Notes: generated by a model not told the origin, from the sequence alone. 64,000 nucleotides of DNA from Oceanithermus profundus DSM 14977 (GCF_000183745.1 NC_014761.1:1-64000), one strand, 5' to 3'; counted from the first letter of the stretch, positions 41,685 to 51,920 are shown. Numbers and translations are program-made.

Positions 41685-42509
41685 TTACCCCAGCGCCACG
41701 TCGAGCACCATCATCACCGTGAACCCTACCATCACCCCGAAGGTGGCGATGTCGCCGTTGCCCGAGGACTGCGACTCGGGGATGATCTCCTCCACCACCA
41801 CGAAGATCATCGCCCCGGCGGCGAAGGCGAGCGCGTAGGGCAAGAGCGGCTGTACCAGCAGCACGCCCACCGCGCCGATCACCGCGCCGATGGGCTCGAC
41901 GACGCCGGACAGCTGGCCGTAGAAGAAGCTCTTTCCCGGCGAGAGCCCCTCGCGCCGGAGCGGCATGCTCACCGCCGCGCCCTCGGGCAGGTTTTGCAGC
42001 CCGATGCCGATGGCCAGCGTAACCGCGCCCGCCAGCAGCGTCGCCGCCTCCTCGCCCCCGCCCAGCACGTGGGCGGCGCCGAAGGCCACGCCCACGGCCA
42101 GGCCCTCGGGCAGGTTGTGCAGGGTGATGGCGAGGATGAGCAGGGTGGTGCGCCGCCAGGTGGTGCTCACGCCCTCGGCAGCCTCGTCGGGCTGGAAGAG
42201 GTGCAGGTGGGGCAGGTACTTGTCCACCAGGCGCAGGAAGCCGCCGCCGAGCAGGAACCCCACCGCCGCGGGCAGCCAGGGCGGCTTGCCCGCGGCCTCG
42301 GCCAGGTCGATGGCGGGCAGCAGCAGCGACCAGACGCTGGCGGCGATCATCACCCCGGCGGCGAAGCCGAGCATGGCGTCGAGCCAGCTCCGGGGCATGT
42401 CGCGCGTCGTCAGCACCGTCGCCGCGCCCAACGCGGTCATGCCCCAGGTGAACAGACCGGCGAGGAGCGCCAGCAGGGCGGGGTGGTAACCTTGCAGACC
42501 CTCGAACAC
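41685..42509 (-). CDS. ZIP-family metal transporter
   Basis: A 274-aa membrane protein. The binuclear metal motif of helix 4 is LHNLPEGLAVGVAFG, and helix 5 has LQNLPEGAAVSMPLRREG; the region EEIIPESQSS supplies further metal ligands. Eight spans. Family members import Zn, Fe or Mn. I prefer GTG 42509, 1 bp after the mntH stop (42511-42513), over a TTG at 42530 inside mntH. Being the last gene of the mntR-mntH operon points to manganese or iron supply. Confidence 0.88.
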   Translation of the reverse strand: MFEGLQGYHPALLALLAGLFTWGMTALGAATVLTTRDMPRSWLDAMLGFAAGVMIAASVWSLLLPAIDLAEAAGKPPWLPAAVGFLLGGGFLRLVDKYLPHLHLFQPDEAAEGVSTTWRRTTLLILAITLHNLPEGLAVGVAFGAAHVLGGGEEAATLLAGAVTLAIGIGLQNLPEGAAVSMPLRREGLSPGKSFFYGQLSGVVEPIGAVIGAVGVLLVQPLLPYALAFAAGAMIFVVVEEIIPESQSSGNGDIATFGVMVGFTVMMVLDVALG

Positions 42510-42510
42510 T

Positions 42511-43761
42511 TCAGACCCCCAGGGTGGCAAAGGCGAGCAGCAAGAGGTTCAGCACCACGATGACGCCCGTGCTGATCCAGGCCAGGGCGCGGAGGAGGGG
42601 TGGGTTGGCGAGGCCGCCCATCAGCCGCCGGTCCGAGGTGAAGAGGACGAGCGGGATCACGGAGAAGGGCAGCTGCATCGAGAGGATCACCTGGCTGAGG
42701 ACCAGCAGGGTTACGGGGCGCACCGAGAACCAGACGGCCACGAGCGCCGGGGCCATGGTGAGCAGGCGCACGAAGAGGCGCAGCGCCGCGACGTTGCGGA
42801 CGCGCACGTTCAGGAAGCCCTCGAAGACGACCTGCCCCGCGAGGGTGCCGGTGGTGGAGCTGGAGATCCCCGAGGCGAGCAGGGCGATGGCGAAGGTCAG
42901 GGCGGCGGCCTGCCCCAGCAGCGGCTTCAGGGTCAGGTAGGCCTGGTCGATCTCGGTGACGAGGAGGCCGTTCTCGTGAAAGACGGCCGCGGCCATGACC
43001 AGGATGGCGCCGTTGACCAGCCAGGCGGCGGAGAGGGCGGTGACGGTGTCGACCACGCTCCAGAAGAAGACGCGCCGCTTGCTCTCGGGGTTGCCCCTGG
43101 TGCGCGTCTTCACCTGGGCGGAGTGCAGGTAGAGGTTGTGGGGCATGACCGTCGCCCCCAGAATGCCCATGGCGATGAAGAGCGCCGTGGTGCTCTCGAA
43201 GACGGTGCCGTTGGGCACGAAGGCGTTCCAGGCCACCGCGCCCAGCGCCGGGTGGGCGAAGAAGATCTCGAGCACGTAGGCCATCCCGATCGTGGCCACG
43301 AAGGCCAGGATCACCATCTCGACCCAGCGGAAGCCGAAGCGCTCGAGCCAGAGGATGAGCAGCACGTCGAAGACGGTGAGCACCACCGCCCAGGTGAGGG
43401 GGATGCCGAAGAGCAGGTTGAGCGCCAGCGCCACCCCCATGAACTCGGCCAGGTCGGTGGCCATCATGGCCAGGAAGGCGGTGACGAAGAGGAAGCGGGC
43501 CACCGGCGGCGAGTAGCGCGCCCGCATGGCCTGGGCGAGGTCCATGCCGGTGGCGATGCCCAGCTTGGCCGCGAGGACCTGCATCAGCACGGCGATGGCC
43601 GAGGAGAGGGTGACGATCCAGAGGAGCGCGTAGCCGTAGCGGCTGCCGGCCTCGAGGCTGGTGGCCCAGTTGCCCGGGTCCATGTACCCCACCGAGACCA
43701 GGAAGGCGGGCCCCAGGTAGAACCAGAAGGGGCGCTGGAAGCGCACACGCGCGGCCTTCAC
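42511..43761 (-). CDS. mntH: Nramp-family divalent metal transporter
   Basis: A 416-aa proton-coupled Mn2+/Fe2+ importer. The helix-1 metal-binding motif is YMDPGNWATSLEAGSRYG, helix 6 has ATVMPHNLYLHSAQV, both diagnostic. About eleven spans. GTG 43761 overlaps the regulator stop (GTGA), so it is coupled to the DtxR-type gene; the longer upstream frame lies antisense to nothing but inside that gene. It is followed by the ZIP gene. Confidence 0.93.
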   Translation of the reverse strand: MKAARVRFQRPFWFYLGPAFLVSVGYMDPGNWATSLEAGSRYGYALLWIVTLSSAIAVLMQVLAAKLGIATGMDLAQAMRARYSPPVARFLFVTAFLAMMATDLAEFMGVALALNLLFGIPLTWAVVLTVFDVLLILWLERFGFRWVEMVILAFVATIGMAYVLEIFFAHPALGAVAWNAFVPNGTVFESTTALFIAMGILGATVMPHNLYLHSAQVKTRTRGNPESKRRVFFWSVVDTVTALSAAWLVNGAILVMAAAVFHENGLLVTEIDQAYLTLKPLLGQAAALTFAIALLASGISSSTTGTLAGQVVFEGFLNVRVRNVAALRLFVRLLTMAPALVAVWFSVRPVTLLVLSQVILSMQLPFSVIPLVLFTSDRRLMGGLANPPLLRALAWISTGVIVVLNLLLLAFATLGV

Positions 43762-44423
43762 GGCGCCGCCTCCACTTCGAGCGCCGCCGCCAGCTCCGGC
43801 GGCAGCAGGAAGCGGCCCTCGGCCAGCTCGATGCGGGCCCCTTCGGGGCCGCACTCGATCAGCTCGAAGCGCGCCCCCGGCACCAGCCCCAGCCGCGCCA
43901 GCAGCGCCAGCGTGCCCTCGTCCTGGGCGCGCACGCGCAGCAGCCGGTAGCGCCCCGGCCGGCTCTCGCTCATGCGCGGGCCCTCGGCGTGGGGCAGGGC
44001 CAGGCCCGCGGTGGGGATGGGGTCGCCGTGGGGGTCGCGCTCGGGGTGGCCCAGCCACTCGGCGATGCGCGCCTCGAAGGCCTCGGAGATGTGGTGCTCG
44101 AGCCGCTCGGCTTCCTCGTGGACCTCGTCCCAGTCGTAGCCCAGGGCCTCGGCCAGGTAGGTCTCGATCAGGCGGTGGTGGCGCAGCACCTCGAGGGCCA
44201 CCGCGCGGCCCGCCTCGGTGAGGGTCACCCCGCGGTAGGGGGCGTGGTCGACGAGGCCCAGCGAGGCCAGCTTCTTGAGCATGCCCGTCACCGAGGCCGG
44301 GCGCACCCCCATGCGACGGGCCAGGGCCTGGGTGGTCACCGGCCCTTCCCCCGAGAGCAGCAGGACCTGCTTGAGGTAGTCTTCCTGGGCTTCCGAGAGG
44401 TGGGCGCGGTGGGATTTAGTCAT
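43758..44423 (-). CDS. mntR: DtxR/MntR-family metal-dependent repressor
   Basis: A 221-aa regulator. Winged helix: LSEAQEDYLKQVLLLS, TTQALARRMGVRPASVTGMLKKLASLGLV, and LTEAGRAVALEVLRHHRLIETYL. Metal ligands lie in VHEEAERLEHHISEAFEARI. An SH3-like FeoA domain (YRLLRVRAQDEGTLALLARLGLVPGARFELI) closes the chain. Expected to sense Mn2+ or Fe2+ and repress its own operon with mntH and the ZIP gene. AGGAG lies 8 nt before ATG 44423. A matching operator is at 44446-44463. Confidence 0.92.
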   Translation of the reverse strand: MTKSHRAHLSEAQEDYLKQVLLLSGEGPVTTQALARRMGVRPASVTGMLKKLASLGLVDHAPYRGVTLTEAGRAVALEVLRHHRLIETYLAEALGYDWDEVHEEAERLEHHISEAFEARIAEWLGHPERDPHGDPIPTAGLALPHAEGPRMSESRPGRYRLLRVRAQDEGTLALLARLGLVPGARFELIECGPEGARIELAEGRFLLPPELAAALEVEAAP

Positions 44424-44445
44424 ACCTAAAACTCCTGATATAATA

Positions 44446-44463
44446 GTTTAGACCTGCCTAAAC
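44446..44463. promoter_or_regulatory. Putative DtxR/MntR operator
   Basis: GTTTAGACCTGCCTAAAC is a near-perfect 18-bp palindrome (arms GTTTAG/CTAAAC), 22 bp before the regulator start and overlapping its promoter region. DtxR-family boxes have arms of the same TTAGG/CCTAA kind. It also lies 45 bp before the prfA start. A further half-site, CCTAAAAC, is at 44425-44432. Confidence 0.65.
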
Positions 44464-44508
44464 CAATCCGCAAGCCCCGGGTGGTATCCTCAGGGGTAGG
44501 GACGTGCA

Positions 44509-45585
<1,077 letters not shown>

Positions 45586-46054
45586 GCGCGAGCTGCTCGT
45601 CGCCGCGGCGATCCTCCAGGACGCCCGCGGGCGGGTGCTGCTCGTCGCCAACGACTGGGGCCGCCGCGGGCGGGTGCGCTACACCCTGCCCGGGGGCATG
45701 GTCGAGCCGGGCGAGACGATCCCCGACGCGCTGGTGCGCGAGGTGCGCGAGGAGACCGGCCTTGCGGTGCGCAGCGTGGACCAGCTGGCCTACGTGGCCC
45801 AGGTGGAGGACCGGCGCAAGCGCGAGCGCACCATCGCCATGGCCTTCACCGCGAGCTGGGACGGCCTCCTCAACCCCCGCGACCCCGACGGCCACATCGT
45901 CGAGGCCCGCTTCTTCGACGCCGAGGAGGTGGCCGAGCGCCTGAGCACCCACCTCCCCCTGGCCGAGCCGCTGCTCCACTACCTGGAGACCCACGAGGTG
46001 GGGCGCTTCTACGCCTACACCAGCTGGAGCACCCCGGGTCAGCCCATCTGAGCC

Positions 46055-47374
46055 ATGCGCGTCGTTCACGTCGCCGCCGAGGCCCTCCCCTTCGTCAAGG
46101 TGGGGGGGCTCGCCGACGTGCTGGGCAGCCTGCCGCGGGCGCTGGCCGCCACCGGGGTGCGTTCCACGGTGCTGCTGCCGCGCTACCGCGAAATCGCAGA
46201 TCCGCTCGAGCCCCTGGGCGAGGTGGCCTACCGCTGCTGCGGCGAGGCGCGCCGCGCCCGCGTCTGGGGCGCCGCTCTGGGCGGCGTGGCCTACCGCTTC
46301 CTCGAGGTGGACCCGGACTGGTCCGCCCCCTACGAACCCCCGGAGGACGCGCGCTACCTGGCCTTTACCCAGGCTGCGGCCACCTGGCTGGCGGAGCAGG
46401 ACCACGACCTGGTGCACGCCCACGACTGGCACGCCGCCTACGTGGTGCGGCGCGCGCCGCGGCCGGCCGTCTTCACGATCCACAACCTCGCCTTCCAGGG
46501 GGAGCTCGAGCCCGACCGCTTCGAACGCCTCACCGGCGAGGCGCCGGAGGCGGACCTGCTGCACGAGGGCCGGGTCAACCTCATGAAGGGGGCGCTGCTC
46601 GCGGCCGACCGGGTGACCACCGTCAGCCCCCGCTACGCCCGCGAGATCCAGACCCCCGAGTTCGGCATGGGGCTCGACGCGGTGCTGCGCAGCATCCGCG
46701 GCAAGCTCACCGGCATCCTCAACGGCCTCGACACCGAGTACTGGAACCCCGCCACCGACGGCTTCCTGCCGCAGAAGTACGACGCCGACCACCTGGAGCG
46801 CAAGCGCCGCAACCGCATGACCCTGCTGGCCACCCTGCGCCTCGACCCGGGGCTGCCGGCCGTGGGCGCGGTGACCCGGCTCACCTGGCAGAAGGGGTTC
46901 GACCTGGTGCTCGAAGTCCTGCCCCGGATCCTCGACCTGGGGGTCAACTTCGTGCTGCTGGGCACGGGCGAGGCCGAGCTGGAGCGCGGCTTCGCCGAGG
47001 CGGCGCGCCGCTACCCCCGGCGGGTGGCCTTCCACGCGGCCTTCGACGAGGCGCGCGCCCACCGCATCTACGGCGGCGCCGACTACTTCCTCATGCCCTC
47101 GCGCTACGAGCCCTGCGGGCTGGCGCAGATGATCGCGATGCGCTACGGCACGCCCCCCATCGCCCGCGCCACCGGCGGCCTGGCCGACACCGTCGAGGAC
47201 GGGGTGACCGGGGTGCTCTTCGAGGAAGCGAGCGGCGAAGGGGTGCTCGCGGGGGTGCGGCGGATCCTCGACCTCGACGCCGAGGCCCTGGCGCGCGCCG
47301 GGATGGCGCGCGACTTCTCCTGGGGCCGGCGGGCGCAGGCCTACCGGGAGCTCTACGAGGAGGCGGTTTCGTGA
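46055..47374 (+). CDS. glgA: Glycogen synthase (ADP-glucose type)
   Basis: GT5 glycosyltransferase extending alpha-1,4-glucan from ADP-glucose. The 439-aa protein starts MRVVHVAAEALPFVKVGGLADVLGSLPRAL, containing the KVGGLADV substrate loop, followed by VHAHDWHAAYV, AVFTIHNLAFQG, NGLDTEYWNPATD, and the C-terminal domain with LLGTGEAELERGF and PSRYEPCGLAQMIAMRYG. Complete. It starts 3 bp after the Nudix stop and its own TGA overlaps the TPR gene start (GTGA). Confidence 0.95.
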   Translation: MRVVHVAAEALPFVKVGGLADVLGSLPRALAATGVRSTVLLPRYREIADPLEPLGEVAYRCCGEARRARVWGAALGGVAYRFLEVDPDWSAPYEPPEDARYLAFTQAAATWLAEQDHDLVHAHDWHAAYVVRRAPRPAVFTIHNLAFQGELEPDRFERLTGEAPEADLLHEGRVNLMKGALLAADRVTTVSPRYAREIQTPEFGMGLDAVLRSIRGKLTGILNGLDTEYWNPATDGFLPQKYDADHLERKRRNRMTLLATLRLDPGLPAVGAVTRLTWQKGFDLVLEVLPRILDLGVNFVLLGTGEAELERGFAEAARRYPRRVAFHAAFDEARAHRIYGGADYFLMPSRYEPCGLAQMIAMRYGTPPIARATGGLADTVEDGVTGVLFEEASGEGVLAGVRRILDLDAEALARAGMARDFSWGRRAQAYRELYEEAVS

Positions 47375-48084
47375 ACGAAGAACTGCAGACGCTCGTCGCC
47401 GAGGGGCGGATCGCCGAGGCGCTGGCGCGGGTGCGCCTGGCCGGCGAGGGCCCCCGCGAGGCGCTGGAGGCGCTCGAGCGGATCCGGCTGTCGTTGCGCA
47501 TGCGCGACGCGGAAGGGGCGCGGGCCGCGGCCGAGGCCGGCCGTCAGGCCCTCGCCGAGCTCATCGACGTCGAGGAGCTGGAACGGGCGCTCGCCGATCT
47601 GGCCGAGGAGCGCTTCGAGGACTGGCTGGCCCACCCCGTGGTGGGCGCCGAGGCCTGGGTGCAGAAAGGGCTTCTGGACGTGGCCGAGGGGCGGCTCGCG
47701 GACGCCCGCGACGCCTTCGCGGAGGCCGCGCGGCGCGACCGCCAGCACTGGCGCGCCCTCACCAACCTGGGCAACGCCGAGCTCGAGCTGGGGAACCTCG
47801 ACGCCGCCGAGGCCGCCTACGCCGAAGCGGTGAAGGCGAACGAGAACTACCCCGAGGTCTACCAGGGCATGGCGGCCCTGGAAAAGCGCCGCGGCCGCAT
47901 CGATCGCATGGTGCGCCTGCTCAAGAAGGCCCAGAAGATGCGGCTGCGGCCGCGCGAGGAGCAGGTGCCGGGCGCGGTGCTGCCGCCGCGACGCGCGCGT
48001 GCGGGCGCGCTCTTCAGCTGGCGCAACCGCTGGTGGATCTGGATCGCCCTCATCCTGCTGGCCTACTGGTGGACCCGGCGCTAG
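47371..48084 (+). CDS. TPR-repeat protein with C-terminal membrane anchor
   Basis: A 237-aa protein. Residues 90-190 contain tetratricopeptide-like helical pairs (LTNLGNAELELGNLDAAEAAYAEAVKANENYPEVYQG is the clearest). The C-terminal sequence WWIWIALILLAYWW is a single membrane span after a basic segment, so it is probably a tail-anchored cytoplasmic protein. GTG 47371 is coupled to glgA. Function unknown; TPR usually means a protein-binding scaffold. Confidence 0.78.
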   Translation: MNEELQTLVAEGRIAEALARVRLAGEGPREALEALERIRLSLRMRDAEGARAAAEAGRQALAELIDVEELERALADLAEERFEDWLAHPVVGAEAWVQKGLLDVAEGRLADARDAFAEAARRDRQHWRALTNLGNAELELGNLDAAEAAYAEAVKANENYPEVYQGMAALEKRRGRIDRMVRLLKKAQKMRLRPREEQVPGAVLPPRRARAGALFSWRNRWWIWIALILLAYWWTRR

Positions 48085-48102
48085 CCGCCGCCCGCTTTGG
48101 GA

Positions 48103-48108
48103 TAGCCT
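48103..48108 (+). promoter_or_regulatory. Leaderless -10 box of the SBBP-repeat gene
   Basis: TAGCCT lies 7 nt before ATG 48116, 17 bp after the TPR stop, so the following gene has its own promoter. Confidence 0.55.
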
Positions 48109-48115
48109 GATGCCC

Positions 48116-49324
48116 ATGACGGGTAGGCGTTTGCGCGCCGCGGTGCTGGCCTGGTTGGGGGGCCTGGTCCTGGCCTCCGGCGCGGCGGTGCAGGGCTGGC
48201 AGTGGGGCACGCCGGCCTGGGAAGGGGCCTTCGCCGCGTCTCCGGGGGCGGTGGCCGGCTGGACCGCGGGCGGCCTCTTCGCGCCGGTCCGGGACGTGGA
48301 CGCCTTCGTGGTCCGGTTCGACGGCTCCAAACCGCGACCCTGGCAGTCGGAGCTGGCGGGGCTCGAACGCGCCTACGCCCTGCTGCCTGCCGCGGGCGGT
48401 CGCTACCTGGCGGGCACCCGGGGCGGGGCCGCCGGCGACGCCATGCGCGCCCAGACCGACGCCTGGCTGGCCCGCCTCGACGACGCGGGCCGCCTCGTCT
48501 GGCAGGCGCGGGTCGGCGGTCGGCTCACCGACGAGGCCCGCGCCCTGGCCCCGGCCCCCGATGGCGGCGTCTACCTGGCCGGATTCGGCGAGGGCCGCGT
48601 CTTCGGACCCGGCGCCGGCGGGCGCGACGCCTTCGTCGCCCGCTTTGCGGCGGACGGCCGGCGGCTCTGGGGCGCGCAGTGGGGTACGGACGACGACGAC
48701 GTGCTCACCGCCGCCGCCCCCGACGGCGCGGGCGGCGTCTACCTGGACGGTTACAGCGACGTCGACGAGGACTGCCGCCGCGTCAGCGAGCGCGGCTTCG
48801 TGCTCCGCTACGGGCCGACCGGCGAGCTGGCCTGGGCCTACCGCTGGGGCCTGGACGCCGCTTCGCGGCCCGTGGCGCTGGCGGCGGACGGCGCGGGGGT
48901 CTGGGTGCTGGGCCAGACCGACGGTTCGCTCTACGGCGCCTTCGCGGGCGGTCGCGACGCCTTCGTGTTGCGGCTGACCGCGGACGGCGCGCCGGCCGGG
49001 GGCGTGCAGTGGGGCAGCCCCGCGGCCGACCTGCCCTACGCGCTCGCGCGCGACGTGGACGGGACGCTCTGGGCCGCCGGGGCCACGGCGGGCGCCCTCT
49101 TCGCGGCCTCCGCCGGAGGGTTCGACGCCTTCCTGGCCCGCCTCGACCCCGCGGGCCGCCCCGCGTGGGGCTGGCAGGCGGGCACGCCGGCGCGGGACGA
49201 GGCGCGGGCCCTGGGGCTGCGGCCCGGAGGCGGCGTGTGGCTCGCGGGGGTCAGCTACGGCAGCTTCTTCGCCGCGAACGCGGGGCAGGCCGACGCCTGG
49301 GCGGCGCTACTTCGGCCTCCTTGA
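48116..49324 (+). CDS. Secreted SBBP-repeat (propeller-like) protein
   Basis: A 402-aa protein with signal peptide MTGRRLRAAVLAWLGGLVLASGAA, followed by six or seven repeats of the SBBP type, with the recurring pattern GGRDAFVARF-ADGR-LWGAQWGT and GGVYLAG. These fold as beta-propeller blades and occur on secreted proteins of unknown ligand. ATG 48116 is preferred over the upstream ATG 48110 because it is the one after TAGCCT. The 3' end overlaps the convergent DUF3137 gene by 18 bp. Confidence 0.78.
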   Translation: MTGRRLRAAVLAWLGGLVLASGAAVQGWQWGTPAWEGAFAASPGAVAGWTAGGLFAPVRDVDAFVVRFDGSKPRPWQSELAGLERAYALLPAAGGRYLAGTRGGAAGDAMRAQTDAWLARLDDAGRLVWQARVGGRLTDEARALAPAPDGGVYLAGFGEGRVFGPGAGGRDAFVARFAADGRRLWGAQWGTDDDDVLTAAAPDGAGGVYLDGYSDVDEDCRRVSERGFVLRYGPTGELAWAYRWGLDAASRPVALAADGAGVWVLGQTDGSLYGAFAGGRDAFVLRLTADGAPAGGVQWGSPAADLPYALARDVDGTLWAAGATAGALFAASAGGFDAFLARLDPAGRPAWGWQAGTPARDEARALGLRPGGGVWLAGVSYGSFFAANAGQADAWAALLRPP

Positions 49325-50311
49325 ACTGAGGGCGCGAGCGCCCCAGATGCGCACATCGAGGTCCAGCTCGCTGACCACCGCGCGCATGGTGGCGAGCGCG
49401 CCGGCGTAGCGCTCCAGCCTGCGCACGTCAACGCCCCGGCGCCACAGCGGCGGTGGCTCGAAGAGGTCGGCGCGGGTGGGGAGGGCGAGGTAGAGGGTGC
49501 CGTCGATCACCGCCGCGTAGAGCGGGCCGTGGCGGCCGCGGTAGCCGCGCAGGGCCTCCATGAAGCGGGTGCTGAGCACGTAGCGGGCGGCGACCGGGTC
49601 GTCGGCGAAGACGACGAAGCGCCGCTCGAACCCGGGGTCTTCGAGGCGGATCAGCTCGAGCCCCCGGGTGCGCCCGCCCAGCCGCTGCAGGCTCTGGGAA
49701 AGCGGCCCCAGCAGGCGCTCGCTGCGGTCGGGGTAGACGAGGACGGTGCCCGAAAACGCCTTGGGAAACTCGGCCACCGCCAGCAGCCCCTTGAAGATCG
49801 TCACGTACTCGGTGCGGCAGCCGTCCTTGTCGCAGTCCTCGTGCTCGCGCTCGGCGTGCACCTCGGCGAAGGTGAGGGGCACCCCCGCGACCGCGCCGCT
49901 GAAGCGGTCCTCGCTGGCGTAGCGGTCCGGACGGGCCGGGAAGAGGCGGCTCGCCAGGTAGACCTCCTGGGGCAGCCCCGCGTGGGGTTCGTGGCGGAAG
50001 CCGGGCAGCACCGCCTCGACCAGGGGGGCGAGCACCCGCCGCTTGTAGGCCTCGCGGTAGGGTTTGGTCACCGCCCGGTGGCGCAGCAGCGCCCAGACGA
50101 GCAGGGCGAAGGCGGTCGCCGGGAAGACGAACCCGCCGAAAGGGCCGAGCAGCGGGCCACTGAGGAGGTAGACCGCCGCCGCGCCAGCAGCGGCGGAGAG
50201 CCAGACGCGCGCCACCGCGGCGCGCGCACGACTCCGGTCGGCCTCGAGCCCCTGCGCGCGGCGGATCAGGTCGTCCAGGTCGAGCCGCGGCGCGCCGGCT
50301 TCTAGGGCCAC
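49307..50311 (-). CDS. DUF3137-domain membrane protein, second copy
   Basis: A 334-aa protein of the DUF3137 type with two N-terminal membrane spans (VWLSAAAGAAAVYLLSGPLL, FVFPATAFALLVWALL) and a long cytoplasmic or outside domain with AEVHAEREHEDCDKDGCR, IFKGLLAVAEFPKAFSG and the ending WGARALSSRR. Paralogue of the gene just upstream (similar two-span, ERHYVVYA/ERRFVVFA, LMEQLAEF/FMEALRGY). GTG 50311 overlaps the first copy's stop by 10 bp. DUF3137 often accompanies LemA; the role is unknown. Confidence 0.85.
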   Translation of the reverse strand: MALEAGAPRLDLDDLIRRAQGLEADRSRARAAVARVWLSAAAGAAAVYLLSGPLLGPFGGFVFPATAFALLVWALLRHRAVTKPYREAYKRRVLAPLVEAVLPGFRHEPHAGLPQEVYLASRLFPARPDRYASEDRFSGAVAGVPLTFAEVHAEREHEDCDKDGCRTEYVTIFKGLLAVAEFPKAFSGTVLVYPDRSERLLGPLSQSLQRLGGRTRGLELIRLEDPGFERRFVVFADDPVAARYVLSTRFMEALRGYRGRHGPLYAAVIDGTLYLALPTRADLFEPPPLWRRGVDVRRLERYAGALATMRAVVSELDLDVRIWGARALSSRRPK

Positions 50312-51303
50312 GTCCCCTCGCCCCAGATCCTGCGGTTGAGGCCCAGCGATTCGACGAGCGAGAGGAAGAGCTCCACGTCCTCCAGGTAGCCGCGGAAGAC
50401 GCGGGGGCTCGCCAGCGGGCCGAAGAGCGGGGGCTCGAGCATGTTCTTGCGGGTGGCCACGGCCATGTAGAGCTTGCCGTAGTGAATCGAGAAGGCCACC
50501 GGCGCCCCCACCCGCTCGCGGAACTCGGCCAGCTGTTCCATCAGCGCCGGCGTGAGCGCGTAGTGCGCGGTTTCGGGGCTCGAGGCGTAGACGACGTAGT
50601 GGCGCTCGAAGCGGGGGTCCTCCATGCGCACGTGCACCAGCCCGGCCTCGTCGCGTCGGGGCTGCAGCGCGGCAGCGATCGGCCCCAGGTGCGGCTCCAG
50701 GCGGTCGGGGTGCACCACGACCTGCCCGCGGGTGGGCTTGTTGAACTCGGCGACGAAGAAGAGGCCGCGGAAGACCACCTGCTTGGTCCGCAGCTTCTGC
50801 CCGCTGCGGGGGGCCAGCGGCGCGCCCGACCCCTGCGATTCCAGCTCGCGGTAGCCCACCACCTCGGAGAACTTGATCTCGACGTCGTCGAAGCGGCCGA
50901 TGACCAAATCCTCCCCTTCCACCCCGCTGAAGGGGGCCTGGAAGAGGAGGCTCGCCTCCAGGTCCATCGGGCTCACCGAACCCAGGGGCGCGTAGTCCAC
51001 GTCCCGGAGGAGTTCGCGCATCATCGGCCGGATCACCTTGCGCTTGAACTCGTGCTTGAAGGGGTAGATCAGGCTGGGCGAGAGCCAGGCGGCCAGCGCC
51101 GCCGCGGCCAGTGGCGGCGCGAGCAGGTGGAACCAGCCCCCGCCCAGGCGCCAGAGCCAGATCCCCAGCAGCAGCCCCGGGATCACCAGCCCCGCCCAGG
51201 CGGCGATCAGGCTGACCCAGGTCCGGCGCCGTTCGGGCTCGAGCCCGCGGATGCGGGGCACGAGCCGGTAGTAGGCGCGTAGGGGACCCGGGGAGGTGGA
51301 CAT
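50302..51303 (-). CDS. DUF3137-domain membrane protein, first copy
   Basis: A 333-aa protein, paralogous to the next gene. Two N-terminal spans (VSLIAAWAGLVIPGLLLGIWLW, FHLLAPPLAAAALAAWLS) precede a soluble domain (FSEVVGYRELESQGSG, VVFRGLFFVAEFNKPTRG, HYVVYASSPETAHYALTPALMEQL). ATG 51303 is 4 bp after the LemA stop, and its own stop overlaps the second copy, so the three are one operon. Function unknown. Confidence 0.85.
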   Translation of the reverse strand: MSTSPGPLRAYYRLVPRIRGLEPERRRTWVSLIAAWAGLVIPGLLLGIWLWRLGGGWFHLLAPPLAAAALAAWLSPSLIYPFKHEFKRKVIRPMMRELLRDVDYAPLGSVSPMDLEASLLFQAPFSGVEGEDLVIGRFDDVEIKFSEVVGYRELESQGSGAPLAPRSGQKLRTKQVVFRGLFFVAEFNKPTRGQVVVHPDRLEPHLGPIAAALQPRRDEAGLVHVRMEDPRFERHYVVYASSPETAHYALTPALMEQLAEFRERVGAPVAFSIHYGKLYMAVATRKNMLEPPLFGPLASPRVFRGYLEDVELFLSLVESLGLNRRIWGEGTWP

Positions 51304-51307
51304 CGTC

Positions 51308-51871
51308 CTAGCTGCCGAAGAGGCGGCCGACGTTCGGGGCCTCGGATTCGGACTCGGCCACCTCGAAGACGCGGCGGCGCTTCAGGCCCATCCACCCGGC
51401 CACCATGTTCGAGGGGAACATCTCGATGGCGTTGTTGAACTCGACCACCGCGGCGTTGAAGGCACGGCGGGCCGCCGAGATCTGCTCCTCGATCTCGTTG
51501 AGCGCCGCCTGCAGCTGCAGGAAGTTCTGGTTGGCCTTGAGGTCGGGGTAGGCCTCGAGCTGGACGAGCAGCCGGCCCAGGAGGCCGGACATCTGGCCCT
51601 CCAGCCCCAGCCGTTCGTCGTCCGAGCGCGCCTGGCCGATGCGCGCGCGCAGCTCGGTCACCTTCTCGAGCAGTTCCCGCTCGTGTTTGGCGTACCCCTT
51701 CACCGTGGCCACCAGGTTGGGGATCAGGTCGTAGCGTTTCTTGAGCAGGGCGTCGATCGCGCCCTGGGCGTAGTCGATCTGGTTCTTGCGGGCAATGAGG
51801 GTGTTGTAGGTAAGAACCATAAATGCGCCGACAATGGCGACGAGGATCAGCAAAATCAAAAGGGCCGTCAA
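51308..51871 (-). CDS. lemA: LemA-family membrane protein
   Basis: A 187-aa protein with one N-terminal span (LLILLILVAIVGAFMVLTYN) and a helical LemA domain: NQIDYAQGAIDALLKKRYDLIPNLVATVKGYAKHERELLEKVTELRA, later EIEEQISAARRAFNAAVVEFNNAIEMFPSNMVA. The outward topology is typical. TTG 51871 has GGAGG 7 nt upstream. It leads an operon with two DUF3137 proteins. Function not established; often linked to envelope or metal-dependent two-protein systems. Confidence 0.92.
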   Translation of the reverse strand: MTALLILLILVAIVGAFMVLTYNTLIARKNQIDYAQGAIDALLKKRYDLIPNLVATVKGYAKHERELLEKVTELRARIGQARSDDERLGLEGQMSGLLGRLLVQLEAYPDLKANQNFLQLQAALNEIEEQISAARRAFNAAVVEFNNAIEMFPSNMVAGWMGLKRRRVFEVAESESEAPNVGRLFGS

Positions 51872-51920
51872 GGCAGACCTCCTCGAAAAGAGTTTAAGTT
51901 AACGGGGTTTTTACACGGAA

